In this document: piece after piece, positions 23,838 through 32,883 of the stretch | How positions within the stretch are numbered: the stretch's first letter is position 1 | Layout of the letters: every line of letters begins with the position of its first letter | Assembly: GCA_045126975.1 (NCBI GenBank) | Contig: JBGVPL010000046.1 | Coordinates: forward strand, 21,559-85,558 | Reading direction: 5' to 3' | Length of the DNA stretch: 64,000 nucleotides | DNA from: Aphodosoma sp045126975 | Lineage (GTDB): Bacteria > Bacteroidota > Bacteroidia > Bacteroidales > Paludibacteraceae | Notes under the pieces: model-generated | Databases searched by the model: none | Told to the model about the DNA's origin: nothing | Seen by the model: the letters and a program-made list of their open reading frames with translations, nothing else | Translations under genes and position numbers: made by a program

Positions 23838-26135
23838 ATGAAAAAAACAATAATACTCTTATTGTGCGTAATGTCGTGTGCATTATGCATGAATATTAGT
23901 GCAACTAATTCAAAAACAGATGCTAACCTCGTGGGACACGTGATTGATGCAATGACGGGTGAGCACCTTCCTTTTGTTACTATCCAACTTAAAGGTACTT
24001 CTATCGGTGCGGTGTCGGGCGCATCGGGTCACTTTTTGCTCACTAATCTTCCTGTGGGTGAAACTACTTTAATTTTCTCAATGGTAGGGTATAAGACCAT
24101 TGAGGCTTCGCTTCTGCTCGAGGTAGGTAAAACTTGTGAAATCAATATTGCTATGGAAGAGGAGTCGCTACTGATTGATGCTGTGGTGGTTACTGCTAAT
24201 AAATATGAAACTAAAAAGCGTGAGGCTACGACTATAGTAAACGTGATTTCGCCTCTTTTGATAGAATCTACTGCCTCTAATACGATGTCGGATGTGCTTG
24301 ACTTCCAGACTGGTGTGCGTGTGGAGATGTCGTGCCAAAACTGTGGTGTGCCTCAACTACGAATCAATGGTCTCGAAGGGCAATATACTCAACTCATGAT
24401 GGATTCGCGTCCAATCTTCTCTTCGTTGGCAAGCGTGTATGGTTTGGAGCAAATACCTGCTGGTATGGTGGATAGAGTAGAGGTGGTGCGTGGCGGTGGC
24501 TCTGCCCTCTATGGCTCGAATGCCATTGGTGGCGTGGTGAATATTATCACTAAAGAGCCTGTGCGTAACTCGCTTAATATATCGCAAAGCACTCAAATAA
24601 TGGGTGGTAAGGCATGGGATAGTAATACTAACTTGAATGGTTCGTTCGTAACATCCGACTCAAAAATCGGGGTGTTTCTCTTTGGTGTATTGCGTCAGCG
24701 TGAGGCATACGACCGCGATGATGATGGTTTCTCGGAGATTCCACGATTGAATAGTGCAACACTCGGTATGCGTTCATACTTCAAGACCTCTGACTATTCG
24801 AAACTTACGCTTGAATATCACCATGTGACAGAGGCGCGTCGTGGCGGTAATATGCTCGATAAGCTTGAGCATGAGGCAGATATTGCTGAGTCGTTGCGCC
24901 ATAATATCGATGCTGGTAACATCCGTTGGGATTATTATTCACCAGACGAACGTCATTTTGCTACTGCTTATAGTTCGTTGCAACACATTGGGCGTAACTC
25001 TTATTTCGGTACTGCTCAAGACCTTAATGCCTACGGAGCAAGTGATGATATTACCGCTGTGGTGGGCGGTCAGTATCGTTTCCACATGTATAACTGCTTG
25101 TTTATGCCTGCTGACCTTTCGGCTGGTGTTGAATATCAATACAATCGCCTCCGCGACCAAATTATGGGTTACGGTCGTGATATCAAGCAAAATGTGCATC
25201 TTTATGGAGGTTATGTACAGAATGAGTGGAAGAATAAGGATGTAAGTTTTTTGGTTGGCTTGAGAGGTGAAAAACATTCGATGTTGAAACGCCCAATTTT
25301 CTCGCCACGTGCCAATGTGCGCTATACGCCTATTTCTGAAATCGTGCTTCGTGCATCCTATGCAAGCGGTTATCGTGCGCCTCAGACATACGATGAGGAT
25401 TTGCACGTGGGTGCAGTAGGTGGCGAGGTGTCGCTTATACAACTTTCAGACTCATTGCGTCCTGAGATGTCGCACTCGGTGAGTGCATCGGTGGATTGGG
25501 CGCGTAAGTTTGGTGCATGGGAGTCGAATGTAACATTCGAGGGTTTCTTTACTCAACTCAATGATGTGTTTTCGTTGGTCGAAAATGGTCATGACGCATT
25601 GGGCAACCTCTTGCTGTTGAGAACTAACGAGAAAGGTGCACGCGTATATGGTATGAATATTGAGGGTAAAGTGGCTTATAAAACTAAATTCGTGTTCCAA
25701 CTTGGCTATACATACCAACAAAGCCGCTATATCGAGGCAGTTACTTGGAGCGAAGATGAAAGTATATTACCACAAAAACGTATGTTCCGCACGCCTGACC
25801 ATTATGGCTATTTCATGGCAACCTATGAGCCAATCCGCAAATTCACTATCAATCTCAACGGTAAACTCACAGGCCCTATGCTCATTCAGCACTATGCAGG
25901 TTATGTCGATAGAGATGAAGAGGTGTTGTCGCCAACATTCTTCGATATGGGCATCAAATTGGCGTATGAAATACCACTTTATCGCCTCTATTCATTGGAA
26001 ATAAATGCAGGTGTGAAGAATATTTTTGATTCATTCCAACACGATATAGACAAAGGTATTGACCGCGATGCAGGTTATATCTATGGACCTTCATTGCCAA
26101 GAACTTATTTCTTCGGTTTGAACTTTAAGTTGTAA
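23838..26135 (+). CDS. TonB-dependent outer membrane receptor
   Basis: 765 residues from the ATG at 23838; an upstream in-frame ATG at 23778 reads through repeat DNA and would bury the signal peptide MKKTIILLLCVMSCALCM. Domains: CarboxypepD-regulatory-like (about 31-115, GHVIDAMTGEHLPFVTI), plug (about 130-245, with SCQNCGVPQLRINGLEG and VVRGGGSALYGSNAIGGVV) and a 22-strand barrel to the C-terminal FFGLNFKL. No SusD partner follows. The CQNCG plug and the upstream His-rich protein suggest a metal or metal chelate as ligand rather than a glycan; this is inference. Confidence 0.9.
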   Translation: MKKTIILLLCVMSCALCMNISATNSKTDANLVGHVIDAMTGEHLPFVTIQLKGTSIGAVSGASGHFLLTNLPVGETTLIFSMVGYKTIEASLLLEVGKTCEINIAMEEESLLIDAVVVTANKYETKKREATTIVNVISPLLIESTASNTMSDVLDFQTGVRVEMSCQNCGVPQLRINGLEGQYTQLMMDSRPIFSSLASVYGLEQIPAGMVDRVEVVRGGGSALYGSNAIGGVVNIITKEPVRNSLNISQSTQIMGGKAWDSNTNLNGSFVTSDSKIGVFLFGVLRQREAYDRDDDGFSEIPRLNSATLGMRSYFKTSDYSKLTLEYHHVTEARRGGNMLDKLEHEADIAESLRHNIDAGNIRWDYYSPDERHFATAYSSLQHIGRNSYFGTAQDLNAYGASDDITAVVGGQYRFHMYNCLFMPADLSAGVEYQYNRLRDQIMGYGRDIKQNVHLYGGYVQNEWKNKDVSFLVGLRGEKHSMLKRPIFSPRANVRYTPISEIVLRASYASGYRAPQTYDEDLHVGAVGGEVSLIQLSDSLRPEMSHSVSASVDWARKFGAWESNVTFEGFFTQLNDVFSLVENGHDALGNLLLLRTNEKGARVYGMNIEGKVAYKTKFVFQLGYTYQQSRYIEAVTWSEDESILPQKRMFRTPDHYGYFMATYEPIRKFTINLNGKLTGPMLIQHYAGYVDRDEEVLSPTFFDMGIKLAYEIPLYRLYSLEINAGVKNIFDSFQHDIDKGIDRDAGYIYGPSLPRTYFFGLNFKL

Positions 26136-26160
26136 GAAGTGTAAGACGTTATATGTCAGA

Positions 26161-26192
26161 AGAGAGTAGAATTTTTTCTACTCTCTTTTTTT
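26161..26192 (+). terminator. Intrinsic terminator after the TonB receptor
   Basis: AGAGAGTAGAA, TTTT, TTCTACTCTCT, then a T-run; 11-bp perfect stem. Confidence 0.88.
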
Positions 26193-26272
26193 GTTGGTAA
26201 TTTGGGAATGGTATGTTTGCAGATTGCTTTATAGTATATTTACAGTATATTTATGGTATGTTGTAATATAGG

Positions 26273-26386
26273 AGAGAATGAGGAGTGAGGAATAAGGAAT
26301 AAGAGAAGCAGATAGTCCATATATTCTGTAATGCTTCGTTTTTTTAGGTTTTTGGTCTGGCGACCGATTGGATGCACGAGCCGTGC
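26273..26386. repeat. Heptads and palindrome in the gap before the lipoprotein
   Basis: The 315-base gene-free stretch 26193-26507 holds GAGGAGT/GAGGAAT/AAGGAAT-type heptads (about 26275-26305) and a GCACG AGC CGTGC palindrome at 26374-26386. The rest is AT-rich without further signals until the promoter at 26439. Confidence 0.5.
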
Positions 26387-26427
26387 TTCTCTGCATGGGA
26401 GTGTATTTGTTAAATAATATTAAAAAT

Positions 26428-26469
26428 GGGGGGGGGTATTGGTGATTTGATAAAAATTATTTAACTTTG
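26428..26469 (+). promoter_or_regulatory. Promoter with a G9 tract at its edge
   Basis: TTG (26439-26441), 20 bases, TAACTTTG (26462-26469). A run of nine G (26428-26436) ends two bases before the -33 element. Homopolymers here can change length by slippage and alter promoter activity. Confidence 0.6.
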
Positions 26470-26507
26470 TGGTGTTATTTTATTAACTTGCTAAAATGGA
26501 GGTTTTT

Positions 26508-27161
26508 ATGCGAAAAATGTTTTTATTATCGTTTGCGCTTATGTTAGCGGTTTTTGTTTCATGCGAAAGACAAGATTTGTATGAAGATGAGCCATACGAG
26601 CCAATGGCGGAGGATTTTATTCGTGAAGAGATTGCTAATCCGTTTGGTGTGGTGAAATTGAATGAGAAGCAGGCAAGGAAGATAGTTGAGGATTATTTGG
26701 ATGGAATAAATGTTAATTTTTCGACTGGGGAAGTGAAAATCATAGAGAACGAGATAGATTCGATAGAAATGACTACTTTTCGTTTTGAGGTGTATTATAA
26801 GAAAGTTTGGGTTGATGGGCATAGAATTACATTGCACCCAATGCGAGATCATGAAACCGATGAGTTTTCGACAACACAGGTGTTGATAACTGGTACAAGT
26901 TTGTTCTATAATGATATTTCGGTTAAGCCGAGATTATCAAAAAAAGAGGCTTTAGAGTGTTTGAAACAGAGTGATAGTAAGATAACAGATGAGGTGATAG
27001 AGTCGAAGCCTGAATTGTTGATACATAAAGATTTGGGTGAGGCTCCGCATTTGGCTTATATGATAACAGTTGATATTTCGATGTTTGATCGTTGGGATTA
27101 TTATGTTTCGGCTCAAACGGGAGAGGTGTTGGATAGATCATATCAAGGGGCTGTAGAATGA
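26508..27161 (+). CDS. Lipoprotein with FTP/PepSY-like domain
   Basis: 217 residues. The ATG at 26508 is preferred because GGAGG lies just before it; an earlier ATG at 26496 would overlap that site. The signal peptide MRKMFLLSFALMLAVFVSC ends in a lipobox, so Cys19 is the lipidated residue. The body has LNEKQARKIVEDYLD, then EIDSIEMTTFRFEVYYKKVWVDG (like fungalysin/thermolysin propeptides), PRLSKKEALECLKQ and a C-terminal DYYVSAQTGEVLD, a PepSY-type ending. Such segments normally inhibit or fold metalloproteases, but no protease is attached or adjacent. Single-gene unit between a promoter and a terminator. Confidence 0.65.
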   Translation: MRKMFLLSFALMLAVFVSCERQDLYEDEPYEPMAEDFIREEIANPFGVVKLNEKQARKIVEDYLDGINVNFSTGEVKIIENEIDSIEMTTFRFEVYYKKVWVDGHRITLHPMRDHETDEFSTTQVLITGTSLFYNDISVKPRLSKKEALECLKQSDSKITDEVIESKPELLIHKDLGEAPHLAYMITVDISMFDRWDYYVSAQTGEVLDRSYQGAVE

Positions 27162-27180
27162 GAATTTTTAGATAAATTGA

Positions 27181-27220
27181 ATCGCATTTCGGGGTGTTAC
27201 GGAGTGCGACTTTTTTTTGT
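27181..27220 (+). terminator. Intrinsic terminator after the lipoprotein gene
   Basis: TCGCATT and AGTGCGA flank a G-rich loop and are followed by CTTTTTTTTG, 20 to 60 bases after the stop codon. Confidence 0.7.
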
Positions 27221-27330
27221 TTTGCGTAGAGAAATTTTAACATTTGGGAGGTTTAACATCCTTTGTTTTTGAGTGTTTTAGGAAATTGTGAATTTTAACA
27301 AAAAAAACATTTGATTTAATTGTTAATTTT

Positions 27331-27361
27331 ATTGGTTGTGTCGCAAAATTTTGTTACCTTT
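27331..27361 (+). promoter_or_regulatory. Promoter of the purine operon
   Basis: TTG (27331-27333), 20 bases, TACCTTTG (27354-27361), identical in -7 sequence to the hxs promoter. The gap 27221-27330 before it is AT-rich with no other signal. Confidence 0.7.
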
Positions 27362-27379
27362 GCATGTTAAAATGAATTA

Positions 27380-27476
27380 GACACAAGATAAAAGACACGA
27401 GTCGCAAGACTATGAGGGATTGAGTCTCGTATTTAGTATCTCGCATCTCGTATCTCGTGTCTTTTGTCTCATATCT
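27380..27476. repeat. GACACAA/TCTCGTG inverted heptads before purE
   Basis: The left arm (27380-27401) is GACACAA-GATAAAA-GACACGA. The right arm (27437-27476) is TATCTCG/CATCTCG/TGTCTTT units, complementary over CTCGTGTCTTTTGTC (27454-27468). It lies in the 5' untranslated region of the operon. Confidence 0.75.
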
Positions 27477-27487
27477 AAAATTAAAAT

Positions 27488-27994
27488 ATGACTGCACGAG
27501 TAAGTATTATTATGGGAAGCACGAGCGACCTTCCGGTGATGGAAAAGGCAGCTAAAGTGCTCAATGACTTTAAGATTCCGTTTGAGATTCATGCTTTATC
27601 GGCTCATCGCACACCGGTAGAAGTGGAACAATTTGCTAAGGGTGCTGCATCGCGCGGTATTGAAGTAATTATTGCTGCTGCGGGTATGGCTGCGCATTTG
27701 CCTGGTGTTATTGCTGCTTCTACTACTGTACCTGTAATCGGTGTGCCAATCAGTGCAACACTTCAAGGTATGGACGCATTGCTTGCTATTGTGCAAATGC
27801 CTCCGGGTATTCCTGTGGCTACTGTTGGCGTGGATGCTGCGATGAATGCAGGTTTGCTTGCAGTGCAAATGTTGGCTGTGGGCGATGCTCGCCTCAAACA
27901 AGAACTCGTTGACTACAAAGAGACACTTAAATCTAAAATTGTTAAAGCCAACGAAGACTTGAAAAATGTTAAATACGATTTTAAAACAAATTAG
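27488..27994 (+). CDS. purE: PurE, N5-CAIR mutase
   Basis: Cytoplasmic enzyme converting N5-CAIR to CAIR in de novo purine synthesis. 168 residues, class I type: MGSTSDLPVMEKAAKVLNDF at residues 10-29, the catalytic-loop SAHRTP, and AAGMAAHLPGVIAA. Class I PurE depends on PurK to make N5-CAIR, and no purK is in this operon, so it must lie elsewhere. First gene of the purine operon. Confidence 0.95.
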   Translation: MTARVSIIMGSTSDLPVMEKAAKVLNDFKIPFEIHALSAHRTPVEVEQFAKGAASRGIEVIIAAAGMAAHLPGVIAASTTVPVIGVPISATLQGMDALLAIVQMPPGIPVATVGVDAAMNAGLLAVQMLAVGDARLKQELVDYKETLKSKIVKANEDLKNVKYDFKTN

Positions 27995-28073
27995 ACACAA
28001 GATAAAAGACACGAGACATAAGACGATAATGTGTTGACTCTCGTATCTCGTGTCTTTTGTCTCATATCTAAAA
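27995..28073. repeat. GACACAA/TCTCGTG inverted heptads, purE-purL spacer
   Basis: Near-identical to the element before purE: the left arm GACACAAGATAAAAGACACG begins two bases into the spacer, and the right arm CTCGTGTCTTTTGTC is followed by TCATATCTAAAA. Confidence 0.75.
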
Positions 28074-28081
28074 ATAAAAAT

Positions 28082-31000
28082 ATGAATTACAGAATATTTG
28101 TCGAGAAAAAATCTCGCTTTCGTGTTGAGGCAGAGAGCTTGCAACGCGAATTAAATTCGAATCTTGGTCTTGAACTTCGCGACATGCGTCTTGTGAATGT
28201 TTACGACTTGTTCGATTTCACTCCTGAATTGCTCGAAAAGACTCGTTATGGTGTCTTTGGCGAAGTGGTTACAGATGATGTGTTTGACTCGCTCGACCTC
28301 GCTGGTCGTTCTTATATCGCTATCGAAAGTCTTCCTGGACAATTCGACCAACGCGCAGCAAGTGCTGTGGACTGTGTGAAATTGGTTGACCCATCGGCTG
28401 ACGTGCGCATTCGTTGTGCTCGTCTTTTGTTGTTTAATGAGCAATTGGATGAGGCTACACTTGCACGTATCCGCAAATATACAATCAATGCCGTAGAGTG
28501 TCGCGAAAAAGATATGTCGGTGCTCGGTATTAACGAGAATACTGAAATCGAACCAGTGGAAGTGCTCAAAGGTTTCCGCAATATGCAAGATGCTGACCTT
28601 GTGCCTTTCTGCAAAGAGAATGGTTTGGCTATGAATGCCGACGACTTGCGTTGCGTAGTAGAGTATTTCTACAAAGAAGGTCGCGACCCTTATCGCACAG
28701 AGTTGATGATTCTCGACACTTATTGGTCAGACCACTGTCGTCACACTACCTTCACTACAGTGCTCGAAGAGATTACTATCGACGAATCATTCATTAAATC
28801 AGAACTTGAAGAGAGTCTTGCTCTCTACGAAAATATGCGCCGTGAACTCGGTCGCGAACACAAAGATCGTTGCCTCATGGATATGGCAACTATCGGTGCT
28901 CGTTACCTCAAAAAACACGGTTACCTCAACGATATGGAGCAAAGCGAAGAGAACAACGCATGTAGTATCTTCGTAAACGTAAATGTCGATGGCGAAGATC
29001 AACGTTGGTTGCTCCAATTCAAAAACGAAACACACAACCACCCAACTGAAATTGAACCATTTGGTGGTGCTTCTACATGTCTTGGTGGTGCTATTCGTGA
29101 CCCATTGTCAGGTCGTGCATACGTATATCAAGCAATGCGTGTAACAGGTGCTGGCAATATCTATACTCTTGTGTCAGAGACTATGGAGGGTAAATTGCCA
29201 CAACGTATCATCTCTACTAAGGCAGCAGCAGGTTACTCATCATACGGTAACCAAATAGGTCTTGCTACAACTCACCTTCGTGAAATCTATCACCCTGACT
29301 ATGTGGCTAAACGTCTTGAAGTAGGTGCTGTGGCTGGTGCAGTGCGTGCTGATGCAGTTCGTCGCGAATCTCCAGCTCCTGGCGATATTGTATTGATGTT
29401 TGGTGGTCGTACAGGTCGTGACGGTGTAGGTGGAGCTACAGGTTCTTCGAAAGAGCACAACGTGATGTCAATCGAAACTTGCTCATCGGAAGTGCAAAAA
29501 GGTAATGCTCCTGAAGAACGTAAATTGGAACGATTGTTCCGTCGTCCAGAGGTTACTCGTTTGATTAAGAAATCTAATGACTTTGGTGCAGGTGGTGTAT
29601 CTGTGGCTATTGGCGAATTGACCGATGGTCTTGATATCTACCTTGACAGAGTTAAAACTAAATATAGCGGATTGAATGCTACCGAACTTGCAATCTCAGA
29701 ATCGCAAGAACGTGTATCTGTTGTAGTTGAAGCGAAAGACAAAGAGGAATTTATGAAATATTGCGCCGAAGAAAATATCGAAGTGGTGCATGTGGCTGAC
29801 GTTACCGACCGCGCTCGTATGCGTATGTTCTATCGTGGCGAAACTATCGTTGACCTCTCTCGTGAATTTATCGACTCGGCTGGTGCTGCTCACTTTGCTA
29901 AGGCTAATGTAGGTGCAGTGGCTGAACGTAATCCATTTGAACGCAACATCGCAGGTGCTAATCTCCGCGAACGTTTCGAAAACAATCTTCAAGACGATAA
30001 CGTATTGACACAAAAAGGTCTTATCGAAACATTCGATGCTACTATCGGTCGTTCGACTGTGTTGATGCCTTTCGGTGGTAAATATCAACGCTCTGAAACA
30101 CAAGTTGGTGTTCAAAAACTTCCTGTTGATGGCTTCACTAACGATGCAAGTATGATGGCGTATGGTTTCAATCCATTCGTATCAGCATGGAGCCCTTATC
30201 ATGGTGCGGCATACGCAGTGGTTGAGGCTTGTACTAAAGTTGTGGCAGCAGGTGGTAAATACGACACTATGCGTTTCTCTTATCAAGAATATTTCGAACG
30301 CATGTCAAGCACTACATCTTGGGGCAAACCGCTCAGCGCATTGCTTGGTGCACTCAAAATGCAATATGAACTCAAATTGCCTTCTATCGGTGGTAAAGAC
30401 TCAATGAGTGGTACATTCCAAAATATCAATGTGCCTCCAACACTCATCGCATTCGGTATTACTATGGTTGATGCTAACAAAGTGGTTTCTACCGACTTCA
30501 AGGCTGCAGGCGAGAATATCTACATCCTTCGTCATACTCCAAAAGCTAACTATATGCCTGATACTGACGCATTGAAAGCTAATTTCGACGCATTCAATCG
30601 TTTGGTAGAAGAGGGAAAAGTTACTGCCGCTTACTCAATCGGTATGGGTGGTGTTGCCGAAGCTGTTGCTAAAATGGCATTTGGCTCTAATGTAGGTGCT
30701 AATATCAATCTTCCTGAAAATGATTTATTTAACTATAATTATGGTTCTATTCTTTTTACGTCGGCGGAAAGATTAGACATTGCTAATGTAGAATTAGTAG
30801 GACAAACCATAGAGCGTGCCGAATTGGTTGTAAATGGCGAGGCATTTGACCTTAACTATTTATATAAGGTGAATACTGAGAAATTTGCAGAAATCTATCC
30901 AGCTACTGCTCCTGCAGAAGAGATGGTAGACCTCAATTCTCAATTCTCAATTCTCAATTCTCAATTCGAATATCCTGGTGAAGCAGTAGAGCGTCCAATC

Positions 31001-31792
31001 GTTTATATTCCTGTATTCCCAGGTACAAACTGCGACTACGATATGGCTAAAGCATTCCGCACTGCTGGTGCCGAAGTGCGCACATCGGTGTTCTGCAACC
31101 TTACTGCTGATGATATCGCTCGTTCTATTGAGGTGATGGCTCGCGAAATCAAGGGTTGTCATATCTTGGCTCTTGCTGGTGGTTTTTCTTCTGGCGACGA
31201 ACCTGATGGCTCTGCTAAATTCATTGCTACTGTATTGAATAATAGCGATGTGGCTCGCGAAATTCATGCTCTTATCGACCGCAAAGGTCTCATTATCGGT
31301 ATCTGTAACGGTTTCCAAGCGTTGGTTAAATCAGGTCTTCTCCCTTACGGTCGTTTGGGGATGGTTACTCCTGATAGTCCAACACTCTTCCGCAACAATA
31401 TCAACCGTCATATCTCTCAAATGGTTACAACTCGCATCAGCACAGTGAAATCGCCATGGTTGGCAGGTTTCAAAGTGGGTGATGAGCATACTATTGCGAT
31501 GAGCCACGGCGAAGGTAAATTCGTAGTGAGCGAAGAGTTGGTTCGTGAGTTGTTTGCCAAAGGTCAAGTGGCGTTCCAATATGTTGATGCCGACAGCCGA
31601 ATCACAATGCAATCTCCTGAAAACCCTAACGGTTCAAGTTATGCAATCGAGGGTATCATTTCGGAAGATGGTTTGATTATCGGTAAAATGGGCCACACAG
31701 AGCGTTACGAAGAAAATATCTTCAAAAACATTGCTGGCAACAAATGCCAACCATTGTTTGACAATGCAGTACGTTACTTCCGTAAAAAATAA
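28082..31792 (+). CDS. purL: PurL, FGAM synthase (large single-chain type)
   Basis: 1236 residues from ATG 28082; an in-frame ATG at 28031 lies in the repeat arm and is not used. Converts FGAR plus glutamine and ATP to FGAM. The order is that of the large enzyme: N-terminal PurS-like part, two PurM-like ATP domains (DTYWSDHCRHTTF, FKNETHNHPTEIEPFGGAST, FGAGGVSVAIGEL, PSIGGKDSMSGTF) and a C-terminal glutaminase with GTNCDYDMA, the nucleophile in GICNGFQAL, and MSHGEGKF with the catalytic His. The linker before the glutaminase contains LNSQFSILNSQF, coded by CAATTCT heptads, the same insert peptide as in MurC. Confidence 0.96.
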   Translation: MNYRIFVEKKSRFRVEAESLQRELNSNLGLELRDMRLVNVYDLFDFTPELLEKTRYGVFGEVVTDDVFDSLDLAGRSYIAIESLPGQFDQRAASAVDCVKLVDPSADVRIRCARLLLFNEQLDEATLARIRKYTINAVECREKDMSVLGINENTEIEPVEVLKGFRNMQDADLVPFCKENGLAMNADDLRCVVEYFYKEGRDPYRTELMILDTYWSDHCRHTTFTTVLEEITIDESFIKSELEESLALYENMRRELGREHKDRCLMDMATIGARYLKKHGYLNDMEQSEENNACSIFVNVNVDGEDQRWLLQFKNETHNHPTEIEPFGGASTCLGGAIRDPLSGRAYVYQAMRVTGAGNIYTLVSETMEGKLPQRIISTKAAAGYSSYGNQIGLATTHLREIYHPDYVAKRLEVGAVAGAVRADAVRRESPAPGDIVLMFGGRTGRDGVGGATGSSKEHNVMSIETCSSEVQKGNAPEERKLERLFRRPEVTRLIKKSNDFGAGGVSVAIGELTDGLDIYLDRVKTKYSGLNATELAISESQERVSVVVEAKDKEEFMKYCAEENIEVVHVADVTDRARMRMFYRGETIVDLSREFIDSAGAAHFAKANVGAVAERNPFERNIAGANLRERFENNLQDDNVLTQKGLIETFDATIGRSTVLMPFGGKYQRSETQVGVQKLPVDGFTNDASMMAYGFNPFVSAWSPYHGAAYAVVEACTKVVAAGGKYDTMRFSYQEYFERMSSTTSWGKPLSALLGALKMQYELKLPSIGGKDSMSGTFQNINVPPTLIAFGITMVDANKVVSTDFKAAGENIYILRHTPKANYMPDTDALKANFDAFNRLVEEGKVTAAYSIGMGGVAEAVAKMAFGSNVGANINLPENDLFNYNYGSILFTSAERLDIANVELVGQTIERAELVVNGEAFDLNYLYKVNTEKFAEIYPATAPAEEMVDLNSQFSILNSQFEYPGEAVERPIVYIPVFPGTNCDYDMAKAFRTAGAEVRTSVFCNLTADDIARSIEVMAREIKGCHILALAGGFSSGDEPDGSAKFIATVLNNSDVAREIHALIDRKGLIIGICNGFQALVKSGLLPYGRLGMVTPDSPTLFRNNINRHISQMVTTRISTVKSPWLAGFKVGDEHTIAMSHGEGKFVVSEELVRELFAKGQVAFQYVDADSRITMQSPENPNGSSYAIEGIISEDGLIIGKMGHTERYEENIFKNIAGNKCQPLFDNAVRYFRKK
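30932..30967 (+). repeat. CAATTCT heptads inside purL
   Basis: Five tandem CAATTCT-type units, read in frame as LNSQFSILNSQF, in the linker before the glutaminase domain. The seven-residue unit NSQFSIL arises from three heptads. Confidence 0.85.
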
Positions 31793-31818
31793 CATAGGTA
31801 TTTAAGACAATAATAAAA

Positions 31819-31941
31819 AAGACAGAATAACATAATAACAAAAAATAATTTTAATAAATTATGTTCTTGTGTTATTTTGTCTTCTAAAAAAATAAGCGCC
31901 GAATGGCAAGTCTCGCTACTCGCTATTCGCTACTAAAAATC
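31819..31941. repeat. AGACAG-type and CTCGCTA-type repeats, purL-purC spacer
   Basis: AGACAGAATAACATAATAAC (from 31830) faces TTCTTGTGTTATTTTGTCTT (to 31882). Then one CTCGCTACTCGCTATTCGCT arm follows, and ACTAAAAATCTACTAA before the ATG. Confidence 0.7.
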
Positions 31942-31947
31942 TACTAA

Positions 31948-32655
31948 ATGAATTCTGAATTATTATACGAGGGTAAAGCAAAACAAATATATGCAACCGA
32001 AGACCCTGAAATAGTGATTGTTCACTATAAGGATGATGCTTCGGCATATAATGGCATTAAGCGTGCGCAGATTACCAATAAAGGTATTTTGAACAACAAA
32101 ATATCATCTATAATCTATTCGCAACTTGCCGATGCTGGTATCAAAACTCACTTCATTCAACGCCTTGATGACCGTAATCAGTTGTGTCGTAAAGTCGATG
32201 TAATTCCTATTGAGTTCATCGTGCGTAACTATGCTGCTGGTTCTATGGCTGCTCGTTTGGGTATCGAAGAGGGTACTAAATTGCCAACTACAATCTTTGA
32301 GTGTTGCTATAAAAACGAAGAACTCGACGACCCTATTATTAACGAGCATCACGCTGTGGCTCTCGGTCTTTCTACTTACGAAGAGATGGCTGAAGTGCAC
32401 AAAATCGTGGAACGTATCAATGAATTATTGATTCCTCTTTTTGCTGAACTCGATGTTATCTTGGTCGATTTCAAAACTGAATTTGGTCGTCTCGAAGATG
32501 GCACATTGGTGTTGAGCGACGAACTCAGTCCCGACACATGTCGTCTTTGGGATGTTGAAACACAAGATAGCCTCGACAAAGACCGTTTCCGTCGCGACCT
32601 TGGCCGCGTCGGCGAAGCCTACCAAGAAATCCTCAACCGATTGATGAAACTTTAA
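31948..32655 (+). CDS. purC: PurC, SAICAR synthetase (short type)
   Basis: 235 residues. Joins aspartate to CAIR. N-terminal LLYEGKAKQIYATEDPE (the P-loop-like strand), then FIVRNYAAGSMAARLGIEEG and LVDFKTEFGRLEDGTLVLSDELSPDTCRLWD, where the Asp/Glu residues bind Mg-ATP. The length and YEGKAKQ motif are those of the short bacterial form (E. coli/Thermotoga type). It is followed directly by a second, longer PurC. Both look intact. Confidence 0.94.
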   Translation: MNSELLYEGKAKQIYATEDPEIVIVHYKDDASAYNGIKRAQITNKGILNNKISSIIYSQLADAGIKTHFIQRLDDRNQLCRKVDVIPIEFIVRNYAAGSMAARLGIEEGTKLPTTIFECCYKNEELDDPIINEHHAVALGLSTYEEMAEVHKIVERINELLIPLFAELDVILVDFKTEFGRLEDGTLVLSDELSPDTCRLWDVETQDSLDKDRFRRDLGRVGEAYQEILNRLMKL

Positions 32656-32670
32656 AAAATAATTATTTTT

Positions 32671-32862
32671 AGACAGAACGACAGAATGACAATTTTTTAA
32701 CTTTATTGACATACGCCTTGCTAAAAACTAAGTTTTTATCTCGGCGGAAAAAAGACAGATTTAAGTTACATTTTTTAATATGTCATTTTTTTATCAAGAT
32801 ACACCGTAAGGTGTAGCTAGATATATGTGAAAAAAAGAATATGTTTTTATGTCATTTTGTCT
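32671..32862. repeat. Long AGACAG element, copy 1 (purC-purC2)
   Basis: It starts AGACAGAACGACAGAATGAC and ends TTATGTCATTTTGTCT. Inside are GACATACGCCTTGCTAAAAA and a GATACACCGTAAGGTGTAGC hairpin segment. Copies 2 and 3 are at 33847-34058 and 37455-37719. Confidence 0.8.
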
Positions 32863-32883
32863 AAAAGAAAGAAAATATAAAAT

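Noticed and set aside
32700..32730. TTGACATACG as a sigma70 -35 box in the AGACAG element
   Set aside because: Bacteroidetes primary promoters do not use this box, no TAnnTTTG stands at the right distance, and the segment is simply part of the repeated element.
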